From contig NZ_JADPKK010000012.1 in the NCBI RefSeq assembly GCF_023073915.1, positions 1 through 64,000 of the forward strand: 64,000 bases of DNA. Reading direction: 5' to 3'. The position numbers and the translations under genes were made by a program. Shown here piece by piece: positions 1-10,339 of the stretch. The notes under the pieces were generated by a model. It saw only the letters and a list, made by a program, of their open reading frames with translations, did no database searches and had not been told where the DNA came from. Within the stretch, counting starts at the first letter, position 1; each line of letters opens with the position of its first letter. The DNA comes from Bradyrhizobium sp. 149 (GTDB lineage Bacteria; Pseudomonadota; Alphaproteobacteria; Rhizobiales; Xanthobacteraceae).

Positions 1-2
1 TG

Positions 3-1817
3 GTGTGGGTGCGTGCTGCTGCGGCTCCGCAACAGCATGCGCCCCCTCCGGCACCGCCTGCCGCGCGCCCGACGCCGCCAGCACCGCCGCCCGCCGCGGC
101 TCCGCAGCAGCACGCACCCACACCACCGCCGCCTGCAGCTCGCCCGACGCCACCGCCGCCCCCGCCGCCGGCAGCAACTCCTCAGGGCCGTCCCGCGCCG
201 GCGCCCACGGCGACACCGTCACCTGCGCCTGCGGCGCCGACGGCGAGACCGGGCGCGCCCGCTCCGGCCACGACACCTGCACCGGCAACCACACCTTCGC
301 CGACAGCGACTCCTGCGCCGACCGCGACGCCGGCTCCGGGCAGCGCGCCTGGCGCACGCCCCGGTATGACACCGCCCGGACGTCCCGGCGCGCCTCCGGC
401 CGCGGGATCACCGGCACCAGCTCCAAGTGCCACGCCCGCTCCGACGACCACACCGGCGCCAGGGGCCACCCCGACGCCGCCGTCCGGGCGTCCGGGTCCC
501 GCACCGGGCACAACGCCCGCGCCCGGCGCAACCCCCGCTCCGACAGCGACACCGGCTCCCGGCGGCGCTGTTACGCCGCCGCCCGGGCGTCAGGGTGGAG
601 CTCCTCCTGCGGGCGCGCCTGCCGCCGGAACACCGCCCGCCTCACCGCAGGCGGGGGTCCCGGCTCGGCCCACGCCCCCGCCCGGCGCCGCAGCGCCAAG
701 TGTCGTGCCAGCCACGCCCGCCGCAGCGCCACCTCCCGACAGGGCGCAATACGCTCACCCGACCGTCGCTCCGGCCTTCCGGTCTGCGCCTACGGTCGCA
801 GCGCCCCTGCCGCCGCCGCCACGCCCGCCGCAGCGTGACCTGACACCGCTTGCGATCGGTGCAGGCGTGGTGGCCGGTGCCGTGATCGGCGCCACCATCG
901 CCGACTACCGCAACCAGCGACGCGAGAGCATCGAAGGCGGCCGCACCGTCTATACCGAGCCGGACCGCATTATCATCCGCGATCCGGGCGGGCAGACCTA
1001 CGTCCGCGGCAACGATCTCTATCGCTTCCGCTATGGAGCCCGCGACATCCGCACCGACACTGTCGGCGGCGATACCCGCACCGTCGTGATCCGTCCCGAC
1101 GGCAGCGAGATCGTCACCGTTGTCGGTCCAGACGGTCGGTTGCTGCGTCGAATCCGCAGGGACCCCGGCGGGCGCGAGATCATCATCATCGACAACAGCT
1201 ATCGCGATCCGCAATCGGTCGGCGGTTTCTATGTCGACGCGCCGCCGCCGGTCGTGAACATTCCCTACGATCGTTATATCGTCGACGCCGAGGAGGCGTC
1301 GCCGGACGTGATCTACCAGACGATGGTGGCACCGCCGGTGCAACGGATCAATCGCCGCTACACGCTCGACGAAATCCGCTACAGCCCCAATGTTCGCATG
1401 CAGATGCCGAGCATCGACCTCAACACGATCAATTTCGAGACGGGATCGTGGACCATCCCACCGGACCAGGCGGCGAAGCTGCAGTCGATCGCCGACGGTC
1501 TCAACCGTGCGATCCAGGCCAACCCGCGCGTGGTGTTCCTGATTGAAGGTCACACCGACGCGGTCGGCAACGACGTCGACAATTTGTCATTGTCGGACCG
1601 TCGTGCGCAGTCCGCGGCCGAATTGCTGACCCAGCAATTCGGTGTGCCGGCCGAGAACCTGACCTCGCAGGGCTATGGCGAGCAGTATCTGAAGGAGCAG
1701 ACGCAAGGGCCAAGCGCGATCAACCGGCGCGTCACCGTCCGCAACATCACGCCGTTGCTCAATGGCGGTCAGGCCTCGCTGCCGCCGCCCCCGCCCGGCA
1801 CCGCGCCGCCGCGCTGA
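3..1817 (+). CDS. OmpA-family outer-membrane/peptidoglycan-associated protein with proline-rich N-terminus, 5'-truncated
   Basis: The frame is open to the left edge, so the true start probably lies outside the window; the GTG at 3 is only the first in-frame start codon. About 280 residues are almost entirely Pro, Ala, Thr and Gly in loose repeats. A hydrophobic, glycine-rich segment (about residues 280-300) follows, then a DUF-like region rich in short beta repeats with RDPGG and VRPDG turns. The C-terminal 120 residues form an OmpA-like domain with IEGHTDAVG, LSDRRA and the terminal INRRVTV arginines. This domain family binds peptidoglycan diaminopimelate. The protein is probably an envelope tether whose disordered Pro-rich arm spans the periplasm or is exposed. 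Codon usage in the repeat region is extremely GC-rich. A palindromic repeat follows the stop. Confidence 0.85.
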   Translation: MWVRAAAAPQQHAPPPAPPAARPTPPAPPPAAAPQQHAPTPPPPAARPTPPPPPPPAATPQGRPAPAPTATPSPAPAAPTARPGAPAPATTPAPATTPSPTATPAPTATPAPGSAPGARPGMTPPGRPGAPPAAGSPAPAPSATPAPTTTPAPGATPTPPSGRPGPAPGTTPAPGATPAPTATPAPGGAVTPPPGRQGGAPPAGAPAAGTPPASPQAGVPARPTPPPGAAAPSVVPATPAAAPPPDRAQYAHPTVAPAFRSAPTVAAPLPPPPRPPQRDLTPLAIGAGVVAGAVIGATIADYRNQRRESIEGGRTVYTEPDRIIIRDPGGQTYVRGNDLYRFRYGARDIRTDTVGGDTRTVVIRPDGSEIVTVVGPDGRLLRRIRRDPGGREIIIIDNSYRDPQSVGGFYVDAPPPVVNIPYDRYIVDAEEASPDVIYQTMVAPPVQRINRRYTLDEIRYSPNVRMQMPSIDLNTINFETGSWTIPPDQAAKLQSIADGLNRAIQANPRVVFLIEGHTDAVGNDVDNLSLSDRRAQSAAELLTQQFGVPAENLTSQGYGEQYLKEQTQGPSAINRRVTVRNITPLLNGGQASLPPPPPGTAPPR

Positions 1818-1867
1818 GGCGAAACACAAAATGCAAAATGGCAGGGAGCAATCCCGGCCATTTTTTT

Positions 1868-1948
1868 CGTCGTTGCGAGAAGCGAAGCGACGAAGCAATC
1901 CAGACTGCCGCCGCGGAAAGTTTCTGGGTTGCTTCGCTCGCAATGACG
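1868..1948. repeat. Palindromic intergenic repeat, cgtcattgcgag family (copy 1)
   Basis: The two arms are inverted: the left arm begins cgtcgttgcgagaagcga and reads on to gaagcaatccaga, and the right arm ends gcttcgctcgcaatgacg. The copy lies between the convergent OmpA-family gene and argG. The same arms recur at 4772-4858 and as a half element at 22949-22971. Transcribed, it would form a long hairpin and may act as a bidirectional terminator or RNA stabiliser. Confidence 0.8.
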
Positions 1949-1962
1949 AATCCCCGTTCCGG

Positions 1963-3336
<1,374 letters not shown>

Positions 3337-3393
3337 TCACGGGTTGACCGCGCGAATATCAAATTTCGCGGGGCTCGGCACCCCTTTAATGGC

Positions 3394-4170
3394 TCAAACT
3401 GAGGGCTCGGCACCCGTCTTGCGGCCGAACAGGCGCTGGCGGAGCCGGTAGGCCGGCATGTTCAGCCGGGTCAGGGCGGCATCGACCGCCTCGTCCGAAA
3501 ACCGGGTCCGCGGCCAGCGGTAAATCAACGCGTAGGCAAACCAGATCACGACGAAACTGACGAGGCCGGCGATCGAGACATCGGTGAAGAAGTGGCCGCC
3601 AAAGGCCATTCGCAGCCCGCTGGTGACGAGGCCGAACACCACGGCTCCGGCATAAGCGAGCGGCCGCCACGCCGGCGGGGCCAGTGCGGCCGGCGCCAGC
3701 GTCCAGAACGCGGTCGCGCCTTCGCCCGAGAAGAACGAGCAGTTGCGCGCGCAGCCGCCGCGCGGATCCCACCACGGCACGAATTGCTGGTCGCCGGCAA
3801 ACTGCGTCACCACGACCGGGCGCGGCCGGCCCCAATAGGTCTTGAACGTGAGATTGGTGAGGATGCCGGCCGACATGATGATCGTGACCAGCAGGAAGAC
3901 GATCGCGCGCCCCGATACCATCAGCGGGCGATCGGGCCGGACCATCTTGACCACAAGCGCGATCAGCGAAGGCAGCACGAACGCCCAGGCAACCCACATC
4001 GCTGCATCGCGCGCGAAGCCGGCCCAATCGTTCAGCTTGAGCGGAAACGCCTTCGTATCCGGGTCGAAGAACAGCGCGGCGAGCTTGAGATCAAGCTCGG
4101 GATAGAAGCCGAAAACAACGCCGATCACGAGCCACAGCGCCAGGGCGATGAAGAGTCCAGTCCGGTTCAT
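3394..4170 (-). CDS. PAP2-family membrane phosphatase
   Basis: Integral membrane phosphatase of 258 residues with about six hydrophobic segments. The three PAP2 signature blocks are present. KTYWGRPRP (K110-R117) is the KX6RP block. SFFSGEG (about 146-151) replaces the usual PSGH, with glutamate at the general-acid histidine position. R187-x5-H193-x3-D197 is the SRX5HX3D block with the nucleophilic histidine. Such enzymes dephosphorylate lipid phosphates (phosphatidate, undecaprenyl-PP, lipid A phosphates) on the periplasmic face; the substrate here cannot be assigned. The start MNRTGLF begins directly before the first membrane helix; an upstream in-frame ATG would add a non-hydrophobic 19-residue tail and is not preferred. 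Confidence 0.85.
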   Translation of the reverse strand: MNRTGLFIALALWLVIGVVFGFYPELDLKLAALFFDPDTKAFPLKLNDWAGFARDAAMWVAWAFVLPSLIALVVKMVRPDRPLMVSGRAIVFLLVTIIMSAGILTNLTFKTYWGRPRPVVVTQFAGDQQFVPWWDPRGGCARNCSFFSGEGATAFWTLAPAALAPPAWRPLAYAGAVVFGLVTSGLRMAFGGHFFTDVSIAGLVSFVVIWFAYALIYRWPRTRFSDEAVDAALTRLNMPAYRLRQRLFGRKTGAEPSV

Positions 4171-4259
4171 GGCGCGCGGTTTAGCCGAGTGGGACCGGGA
4201 TGAAAACCCTCTGCAAGGGTCCTGCAAGGGGCCTGTCCTCCTCCGCGAGGGCCAAGAAA

Positions 4260-4754
4260 CTACCGCGCATCCGGCCGCGAATTCGACGGCAGTGGCGGGA
4301 GCGGTTTTCGCAGGGGCGGCGGATTGCGCCAGGCGCCGGCATTGCGGCCCGCGATCAGCCAGTAGACGACGCCAGAAACGATGCCCGCGCCGGTCATGAT
4401 CTCCAGGTGACGCCGCACGATGCCCTCGAATTGCAACGTGTCGGGATGAAACGGAACGAGGCCGAGATAGCAGGCGAGCCCCACGACGCCTCCGCCCACG
4501 GCATAGGCGAGCGCGCTGCGGATGTAGAGCGCCTCGGTGATCGCGACGATCACCGCCGCCGGCACCAGCGCAAAGCCGGAGACGAAGATGAAGCCGAAGC
4601 CGAGCAGGATATCAATCGTGCCCTGATCGACGGGGCCGGCGCCGAGATCGGCGAACTCCGGAAACAACAGCGCGAGGACGACGATCATGCCGCCGACGAA
4701 ACAGGCGGCGAGAAAGCCGACGAAGATGACGATGAGGCGGCCGATCAGGGACAT
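4260..4754 (-). CDS. Hypothetical four-helix membrane protein
   Basis: This is a 164-residue protein I do not recognise by function. It has about four transmembrane stretches, beginning with SLIGRLIVIFVGFLAACF, then LLGFGFIFVSGFALVPAAV, a GGGVVGLACYLGL segment, and IMTGAGIVSGVVYWLIAG. It ends in a basic, Pro-rich cytoplasmic tail (PPPLRKPLPPLP). The ATG at 4754 is used because everything upstream in frame is encoded by a palindromic repeat. It lies downstream of rlmN on the same strand but is separated from it by that repeat, so cotranscription is uncertain. Confidence 0.65.
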   Translation of the reverse strand: MSLIGRLIVIFVGFLAACFVGGMIVVLALLFPEFADLGAGPVDQGTIDILLGFGFIFVSGFALVPAAVIVAITEALYIRSALAYAVGGGVVGLACYLGLVPFHPDTLQFEGIVRRHLEIMTGAGIVSGVVYWLIAGRNAGAWRNPPPLRKPLPPLPSNSRPDAR

Positions 4755-4771
4755 GCCGAAGCCAACGTTTT

Positions 4772-4858
4772 CGTCATTGCGAGCGCAGCGAAGCAATCCA
4801 GAGATGCGTCCGCGGAGACAGTCTGGATTGCTTCGTCGCTGCGCTCCTCGCAATGACG
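4772..4858. repeat. Palindromic intergenic repeat, cgtcattgcgag family (copy 2)
   Basis: Nearly perfect inverted arms: cgtcattgcgagcgcagcga with gaagcaatccaga on the left, and tctggattgcttcgtcgc with ctcctcgcaatgacg on the right. It separates rlmN from the downstream membrane-protein gene. It is of the same family as 1868-1948. Confidence 0.85.
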
Positions 4859-4885
4859 AGGTTGCGACAGCATGCACATAACAAG

Positions 4886-6088
4886 CTAATCCGTCATCGC
4901 CATGGCGCGCAGCGCCTGGCGCTCCCTGGCGGAGAGCTTCTCGGTTTCCGACTTGAGCTGACCGCAGGCGGCGAGAATGTCGCGGCCGCGCGGGGTGCGC
5001 ACCGGCGAGGAATAGCCGGCGTTGAAGATGTATTCGGAGAATTTTTCGATCTGGTCCCAGTCCGAGCATTCATAGGCGGTGCCGGGCCAGGGATTGAACG
5101 GAATCAGGTTGATCTTGGCGTGAACACCCTTGAGCATCTTCACCAGCAGCTTTGCATCGTCGAGCGAATCGTTGACGCCCTTGAGCATCACATATTCGAA
5201 GGTGATGCGGCGCGCATTCGAGGCGCCGGGATAGTCGCGGCAGGCCTGCAGCAATTCCTTGATCGGATATTTGCGGTTGAGCGGCACCAGCTCATTACGC
5301 AGCTCGTCCCGCACCGCATGCAGCGAGATCGCGAGCATGACACCGATCTCCTCGCCCGCGCGCACGATGTTCGGCACCACGCCCGAGGTCGACAGCGTGA
5401 TGCGGCGGCGGGAAATGCCGATGCCTTCGTTGTCGCCGACGATGAGCAGCGCGTCGCGCACGGCCTCGAAATTGTAGAGCGGCTCGCCCATGCCCATCAT
5501 CACGATGTTGGTGACACGACGCGTGCCGTCTTCGCGATCGGCCCAATCGTTCAGACGATCCCGCGCGACCATCACCTGTCCGACGATCTCGCCGGCAGTG
5601 AGATTGCGCACCAGGCGCTGCGTGCCGGTGTGGCAGAACGAGCAGTTCAGCGTGCAGCCGACCTGGGAGGACACACACAGCGTGCCGCGATCGGTCTCGG
5701 GGATGTAGACGCACTCGACTTCATGGGCACGCTCGACATTGTCGCCGCTCGGCAGCCGCAAAAGCCATTTGCGGGTACCGTCGTTGGAGATTTGCTCGGC
5801 CACGACTTCGGGCCGGTCCACCGTGAAGCGCTCGGCGAGTGAGGTGCGGATCGTCTTCGAGACCGACGTCATCTCGTCGAAATTCCGGGCACCGCGAAAA
5901 TAGAGCCAGTGCCACAGCTGCTGCACGCGCATCTTGCGCTGCGCGGGCGCGACGCCGATCTCACCGAGGCAATCGGCAAGCTCCGTCCGCGACAGCCCGA
6001 TCAGCGACGGCTTCGCCGGCGGCACATAGGTTTCGAGCGGAGTCTTCTCCACCAGTGTTGCGTTGTGCGGCTCGGTCGTCGGTTGCAT
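4886..6088 (-). CDS. rlmN: Dual-specificity 23S rRNA/tRNA adenine-C2 methyltransferase RlmN
   Basis: Radical SAM enzyme that methylates C2 of A2503 in 23S rRNA, and of A37 in some tRNAs, affecting decoding accuracy and ribosomal antibiotic binding. The 400-residue protein has the CxxxCxxC cluster motif at C145, C149 and C152 in [14 protein letters not shown]. The methyl-carrying cysteine pair is present: C138 (in GTLCVSSQ) and C375 (in ILAACGQL). The GMGEPLYN motif and the MLKGVND segment are typical. The ATG at 6088 gives the usual alphaproteobacterial N-terminal extension of about 25 residues. The upstream region holds a second repeat family (6108-6210). Confidence 0.97.
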   Translation of the reverse strand: MQPTTEPHNATLVEKTPLETYVPPAKPSLIGLSRTELADCLGEIGVAPAQRKMRVQQLWHWLYFRGARNFDEMTSVSKTIRTSLAERFTVDRPEVVAEQISNDGTRKWLLRLPSGDNVERAHEVECVYIPETDRGTLCVSSQVGCTLNCSFCHTGTQRLVRNLTAGEIVGQVMVARDRLNDWADREDGTRRVTNIVMMGMGEPLYNFEAVRDALLIVGDNEGIGISRRRITLSTSGVVPNIVRAGEEIGVMLAISLHAVRDELRNELVPLNRKYPIKELLQACRDYPGASNARRITFEYVMLKGVNDSLDDAKLLVKMLKGVHAKINLIPFNPWPGTAYECSDWDQIEKFSEYIFNAGYSSPVRTPRGRDILAACGQLKSETEKLSARERQALRAMAMTD

Positions 6089-6107
6089 TGAATGGCCTGA
6101 CAGCTTG

Positions 6108-6210
6108 GTCGTTCCGGGATGGTCCGAAGGGATCGCGAAGCGATCCTGAGGACCAGACCCGGAACATCGAGGTTCCGGGTTCGATGCTGCGCATCGCCCC
6201 AGAATGACGG
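6108..6210. repeat. Palindromic intergenic repeat, cattccggg family (copy 1)
   Basis: Outer arms gtcgttccggg and ccagaatgacgg are inverted. Internal hairpins include gggatcgcgaagcgatcc and ttcgatgctgcgcatcg. It sits between the IalB-family gene and rlmN. A related copy is at 25791-25883. Confidence 0.75.
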
Positions 6211-6276
6211 CAAAAATCTGGAACCGCCCCTATATAGCAACCGGAATTGCCGATTGCGACCTTACAGACTGCAGCC

Positions 6277-6936
6277 TTAACGCCTGCAATCCTGGGAGAT
6301 CCGGTCAAGCGCCTGGGCGAGCCCCTTCAACGAGAAGGTGTCGGTGGTCTCGGTGCCCTTGGCCGAGACGCCCTTGACCACGAGATCGGCGGATTTGCGC
6401 ATGGCCTCGACCATCCGCTCTTCCTCGGCCGCGTTCTTGATCCAGAGGCCGTCGCCCTGCGAGTACATGGCGAAAGCGGCGCCGCCGACCTCGACCGAGG
6501 ATTCAGAGCCCGGCTTCAGGGCGTAGCCGATCATGACCGAGACTTCGTTGTTGACCCTCTCCGCCGGGCGGGTGGAGACGAAGGCATAAGCAGGATCGCG
6601 CGGCCGATTCGGCGGGTTGGTCTTCGACGACGACGGCTTGGCCAGCGCGAAGCAGACCTTTTTACCATTGGGCGCGGCGGAATAGGCGCCCCAGGTGCCG
6701 AACTGGCCGATCAGGGTTGGCTCGGCGCCGCCAGCAACCGCCGCGGGAGGGGCCGTCGGCTTGCTCTCGGGCTTTGCAGCCGTCTTTCCAGTCGTGTTGG
6801 CCGCCGGCGCGGCCGCTTTCGGCGGCTCTTTCGGTGCAGTTTTGGGCGCAGGTTGCGCCGTCTGCGCGCGCGCGGAATCGGTGATTCCACAGGCCGCCAC
6901 GCCCGTCATCAAAGCTAAAATCAGCACCCGCCACAT
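6277..6936 (-). CDS. Invasion-associated locus B (IalB) family secreted protein
   Basis: A 219-residue exported protein. The N-terminus MWRVLILALMTGVAACG is a signal peptide; VAAC fits a lipobox with C16 as the lipidated cysteine, though cleavage after ARA (about residue 24) is also possible. A Pro/Ala/Lys-rich linker (about 25-80) precedes the IalB domain, seen as FGTWGAYSA, KKVCFALAKP, YAFVSTRP, NEVSVMIGY and MRKSADLVVKG. The family is named for Bartonella IalB but is widespread in free-living rhizobia, where its role is unknown. It is flanked on the same strand by rlmN and an SDR gene, each with gaps over 100 bp, so it is probably transcribed alone. Confidence 0.8.
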   Translation of the reverse strand: MWRVLILALMTGVAACGITDSARAQTAQPAPKTAPKEPPKAAAPAANTTGKTAAKPESKPTAPPAAVAGGAEPTLIGQFGTWGAYSAAPNGKKVCFALAKPSSSKTNPPNRPRDPAYAFVSTRPAERVNNEVSVMIGYALKPGSESSVEVGGAAFAMYSQGDGLWIKNAAEEERMVEAMRKSADLVVKGVSAKGTETTDTFSLKGLAQALDRISQDCRR

Positions 6937-7053
6937 GCTGGAGTGGTTCCCTCAATATTGTGACTGGAAGATGGCCCGGCCGCGCGTTGTCCCCGTGGCA
7001 GGGATAGCCGGGAAAGTCCAATTTGGGAAGGCAGTTAGCGAAGGTCGCGGTGA

Positions 7054-7893
7054 CTAGGCCCTGGATCGGGCCGCGCGCTGCTCCGACCATTGCGCATCGG
7101 TCCAGCGCAACAAATCCTCGGCGCCGGAACTGCGCAAATGGGCGCCACCGTCGATCACCACCATCTCGCCGTTGATGTAGCCGGCACGGTCGGAGACCAG
7201 GAAGCTCGCAAGGTCGGCAAGCTCGCCGTGCTCGCCGGCGCGCCCCAACGGGTTGCGCACGGCCCAGTCCTCGTCGCGACCCTCGGGGCGGAGCTGTCCC
7301 GAGGCGCCGGCGGTCGGGAACGGTCCCGGCGCAATCGCGACGGTGCGGATACCCTTCGGGCCCCATTCCACAGCGAGACTTTTGGTCATCGCCAGCACAG
7401 CAGACTTCGCCATCGCCGAAGGCACCGTGAAGGCGCGGCCGGTGATGGTTGAAGTCGAGAGGATCGAGAGCACGACGCCGCCGTGCTTGCCGTCGATCCA
7501 GCGCTTGCCGGCGGCAAGCGTGCAATACATCGCACCATGCAGCGTCGGCGCGAGGATCGCATCCGCGGCGCGGAACGACAGATGCTCGCTCTGCGCGATG
7601 AAGGTCGCAGCCGCATTGTTGACGAGAATATCGAGCGGCGCCTCGCGCCAGATGGCCTCCATCATGCTCTCGACGGCGGCGCCGTCGCGGATATCGCAAG
7701 CCACGGTGGTGATCTTGCTGCCAGTCGCTTCGCGCATCTCGCTCGCCGTCGCTTCCAGCCGATCGAGCTTGCGCCCGCAAATGACGAGGTCGGCACCAAG
7801 CGCGAGGAAACGGCGCCCCATCACCGCGCCGAGGCCCGAGCCGCCACCGGTGACGAGGATGCGCTTGTCCGTGAGCAGACCTGTTTCAAACAT
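7054..7893 (-). CDS. SDR oxidoreductase of the 2,4-dienoyl-CoA reductase type
   Basis: A 279-residue cytoplasmic short-chain dehydrogenase. The cofactor motif is TGGGSGLG (residues 15-22), followed by LVICGRKLDRLE, where the Arg suggests NADP(H). LVNNAA marks the central strand. The classical YxxxK is absent: the active-site helix reads FTVPSAMAKS. This matches the Phe-x-x-Pro-Ser-Ala-x-Ala-Lys pattern of mitochondrial and peroxisomal 2,4-dienoyl-CoA reductases, as do SLAVEWGPKGIR and PGPFPTAGA. Reduction of an unsaturated acyl-CoA in fatty-acid breakdown is therefore likely. It is divergent from the quinone oxidoreductase gene across 162 bp. Confidence 0.82.
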   Translation of the reverse strand: MFETGLLTDKRILVTGGGSGLGAVMGRRFLALGADLVICGRKLDRLEATASEMREATGSKITTVACDIRDGAAVESMMEAIWREAPLDILVNNAAATFIAQSEHLSFRAADAILAPTLHGAMYCTLAAGKRWIDGKHGGVVLSILSTSTITGRAFTVPSAMAKSAVLAMTKSLAVEWGPKGIRTVAIAPGPFPTAGASGQLRPEGRDEDWAVRNPLGRAGEHGELADLASFLVSDRAGYINGEMVVIDGGAHLRSSGAEDLLRWTDAQWSEQRAARSRA

Positions 7894-8055
7894 GGTTTGA
7901 ATCCTTCTTCGCGGATTTGATCGTTGCGAGGATAGGCCGGTGCATGGTCTCTGACAAAGAAACCGGATTGTCGCCCGTGCCTAAATCCGGCAGAAACGGG
8001 CAAACTATAATTCCAATCGAAACGCCCGTACTTCACTTCTCAAGAAGGTGCCGCC

Positions 8056-9030
8056 ATGAAAGCCATCCTCTGCTCGCAATATTGCCAGCCCGACGATCTC
8101 GTTCTGGCCGACGTGCCGGATCCGGTGGCCGGTCCGGGCGAAGCCGTGATCGCGATCAAGGCGGCGGCGCTGAACTTCTTCGATATCCTGATGATCCAGG
8201 GCAAGTACCAGATCAAGCCGCCGTTCCCGTTCTCGCCGGCCGCCGAAGTCGCGGGCATGATCGAGAGCATCGGTCCCGGCGTGACCGATCTGAAGGTCGG
8301 CGATCGCGTCGTCGCCTCCTGCGGCCACAACGGCGCGCGCGAAAAGATCGCGCTGCCGGCGGCATCGATCGTGAAGATTCCCGACAATCTGGACTACGAC
8401 CGCGCGGCCGGCATCATCATCATCTACGGCACCGCGTTGCATGCGCTGGAAGATCGCGCGAGCCCGAAGCCGGGCGAGACGCTCGGGGTGCTCGGCGCCG
8501 CCGGCGGCACCGGACTTGCCGCTTGCGAGCTGGGCAAGCTGATGGGCCTGAAGGTGATCGCCTGCGCCTCGTCGGACGAGAAGCTCGAATTTGCGAAGGC
8601 GCACGGCGCAGAACTCACGCTCAATTACGGCAAGGAAGATCTGAAGGAAGGCTTGCGGAAGCTCACCGGCGGCAAGGGCGTCGACATCATCTTCGATCCC
8701 GTGGGCGGCACCTATGCCGAGCAGGCCCTGCGCTCGATCGCCTGGGAAGGCCGTTTCCTCGTGATCGGCTTTGCCGCCGGCGACATTCCGAAGATGCCGC
8801 TGAACCTCGCGCTGCTGAAGGGCTGCGACATCCGTGGCGTGTTCTGGGGCGCGTGGACGCGCCTCAACCCGGCCAAGAACCGCGCCAATCTCGAGAAGCT
8901 CGTGAAGTGGACGGCGGAAGGAAGGATTTCATCGCATGTCGACCGCACCTTCCCTCTGGCACAAACCGCCGACGCACTGAAGGTGCTCGCGGGCCGCCAG
9001 GCCATGGGCAAGGTGATCTTGCATCCGTGA
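8056..9030 (+). CDS. NADPH:quinone oxidoreductase-like MDR protein
   Basis: A 324-residue zinc-free medium-chain reductase. The GroES-like N-terminal half includes NFFDILMIQGKYQIKPPFPF, the signature of quinone oxidoreductases (NxxD...G.Y). The Rossmann half carries GVLGAAGGTGLAA (about residues 143-155), then VIACASSDEKLEFAKAHGA and the FDPVGG motif. No zinc ligands are seen. It probably reduces quinones or alpha,beta-unsaturated carbonyl or acyl compounds with NADPH. Divergent placement opposite the dienoyl-CoA-reductase-like SDR fits a shared role in lipid or enone metabolism; this is inference. The ATG at 8056 follows AAGAAGGTGCCGCC, which includes a good ribosome site. Confidence 0.85.
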   Translation: MKAILCSQYCQPDDLVLADVPDPVAGPGEAVIAIKAAALNFFDILMIQGKYQIKPPFPFSPAAEVAGMIESIGPGVTDLKVGDRVVASCGHNGAREKIALPAASIVKIPDNLDYDRAAGIIIIYGTALHALEDRASPKPGETLGVLGAAGGTGLAACELGKLMGLKVIACASSDEKLEFAKAHGAELTLNYGKEDLKEGLRKLTGGKGVDIIFDPVGGTYAEQALRSIAWEGRFLVIGFAAGDIPKMPLNLALLKGCDIRGVFWGAWTRLNPAKNRANLEKLVKWTAEGRISSHVDRTFPLAQTADALKVLAGRQAMGKVILHP

Positions 9031-9463
9031 TCTGACGCGGTCGGCGGATGGTATCGCGACGTCGTCACCACACACTCAACTGTCATCGTCCGACCTTGAT
9101 CGGGCGATCCAGTATTCCGAGACGGTCGTGGCTCAATCGATGGGCCGCGGCGTACTGGATTCCCCGCCTTCGCGGGGAATGACAGCGAGCGCGGGAAAGG
9201 CAGCACGGCCAACTGCCCTTGCGCGGAGTTGCGCCGCCACATGGTAAAACGCGGTCAACCATCTCCGTCGAAATTGCGGTGCATTGCCCCGCCTCGCCGC
9301 AATCAAACCCAAATCTCTCCCGATTCGCGCAAACCACCGTCGTCTTTTGGGCTGATTCAAACGGCGATTTACCGGCTCCAGTTTGCGGGGAACTTCTGGA
9401 CAATAGCAAAAAGACTGAAGCCGGGATTGCCCCTGCGTTGCGTTAGTTATGGGGAGCATCACC
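9031..9463. other. Intergenic region of 433 bp containing one palindromic repeat
   Basis: The first half holds the repeat at 9081-9187. The remaining 275 bp before the next gene have no convincing ORF, tRNA or terminator. They presumably contain the promoter of the Sel1-like/TAXI gene pair, but no clear -35/-10 pair can be picked by eye. Confidence 0.6.
9081..9187. repeat. Palindromic intergenic repeat, gggcgatccagta family (copy 1)
   Basis: The left arm gggcgatccagtattccg is inverted relative to the right arm gcgtactggattccccgcc. The right end carries the compact hairpin ccccgccttcgcgggg and ends aatgacagcg. A second copy with near-identical ends is at 11533-11640, also directly downstream of a gene. 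Confidence 0.8.
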
Positions 9464-10321
9464 ATGGAGACGACGGCGCACCGTCCGTCCAGGGAACCGA
9501 AGGCGTTCGATTCCGATCAAGCTGCATCACGTCCGTCCGTCGCGTCCTATATCCGTGCGCGCGCCGCACGGGTCGATCTGTCACCGGACGATCCAATTCC
9601 ACTGTTCCTGTCCGATCCGCTTGGTGCGCCGGACCCAGGCGAATATACGCCGCAGGAATTGCATCCCCGAGTCAGAATTGTCCCGCGTGTTCTCGCCGGC
9701 GTTCTCGCAGCCGTTTTGGTGGCATCCACCCTGGCAATTCTGGCCGCGCTGTTTCAGTCCGACCTTCGCGGCATCTTCGCCGCCGACGCCGGTCGCTCGG
9801 CGAGCTTCGCGCTCGACCAGGCGGTGGCGTCGGCCAACGTGCCGGTTGCGCGGCAGGTCCCGATCAAGGATCCGGCCCGCGTGACCAACACAATGCTGGC
9901 GAGCGCTGACGTGCAGGATCTCCCGGCACCGTCGACGCCGAGCCGCGAAGCGATCGCGAGTGCCTATCAGACCGCGCTGCAAGCCCAAGGACCAGTGCAA
10001 GCGCCCGCGCCTGTCGCGGCGCAGCCTCCGCCCGCCAGAATGCTCGACGCCGATACGCTGGCCGGGCTGATGACGCGCGCGAACGGCCTATTGAGGATCG
10101 GCGATATCGCTGCGGCGCGCCTGCTGCTCGAACGCGCAGCCAATGCACAGGATGCGACCGCCGCCCATCTACTGGCGCAGACCTATGACCCGGCCGTGCT
10201 GGGCACCAGCGACGCGCGCCGCATCGCCGCCGACGCGACCGCCGCACGCGACTGGTATCAAAAAGCCGCGGCACTCGGATCAGCGGAGGCGCGGCAGCGC
10301 CTCGCCCAACTTCAGAATTAG
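9464..10321 (+). CDS. Single-pass membrane protein with Sel1-like repeats
   Basis: A 285-residue protein with no family I can name. The cytoplasmic N-terminus is about 70 residues and polar. One transmembrane helix follows (VLAGVLAAVLVASTLAILAAL, about residues 75-95), then an Ala/Pro-rich linker. The C-terminal portion has two helical repeats (LMTRANGLLRIGDIAAARLLLERAA and ARDWYQKAAALGSAEARQRLAQL) of Sel1/TPR character. The ATG at 9464 is chosen over the one at 9449 because GGGGAG lies at the right distance only from it. The TAXI protein gene follows after 18 bp, so the two are probably cotranscribed and may form one envelope complex. Confidence 0.7.
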   Translation: METTAHRPSREPKAFDSDQAASRPSVASYIRARAARVDLSPDDPIPLFLSDPLGAPDPGEYTPQELHPRVRIVPRVLAGVLAAVLVASTLAILAALFQSDLRGIFAADAGRSASFALDQAVASANVPVARQVPIKDPARVTNTMLASADVQDLPAPSTPSREAIASAYQTALQAQGPVQAPAPVAAQPPPARMLDADTLAGLMTRANGLLRIGDIAAARLLLERAANAQDATAAHLLAQTYDPAVLGTSDARRIAADATAARDWYQKAAALGSAEARQRLAQLQN

Positions 10322-10339
10322 AACTCGTCAGGAGACATC

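Noticed and set aside
642..1553. Long open frame on the minus strand inside the OmpA-family gene
   Set aside because: It lies antisense to a gene with a clear OmpA domain, shows no recognisable domain and has the composition expected for a GC-rich shadow frame.
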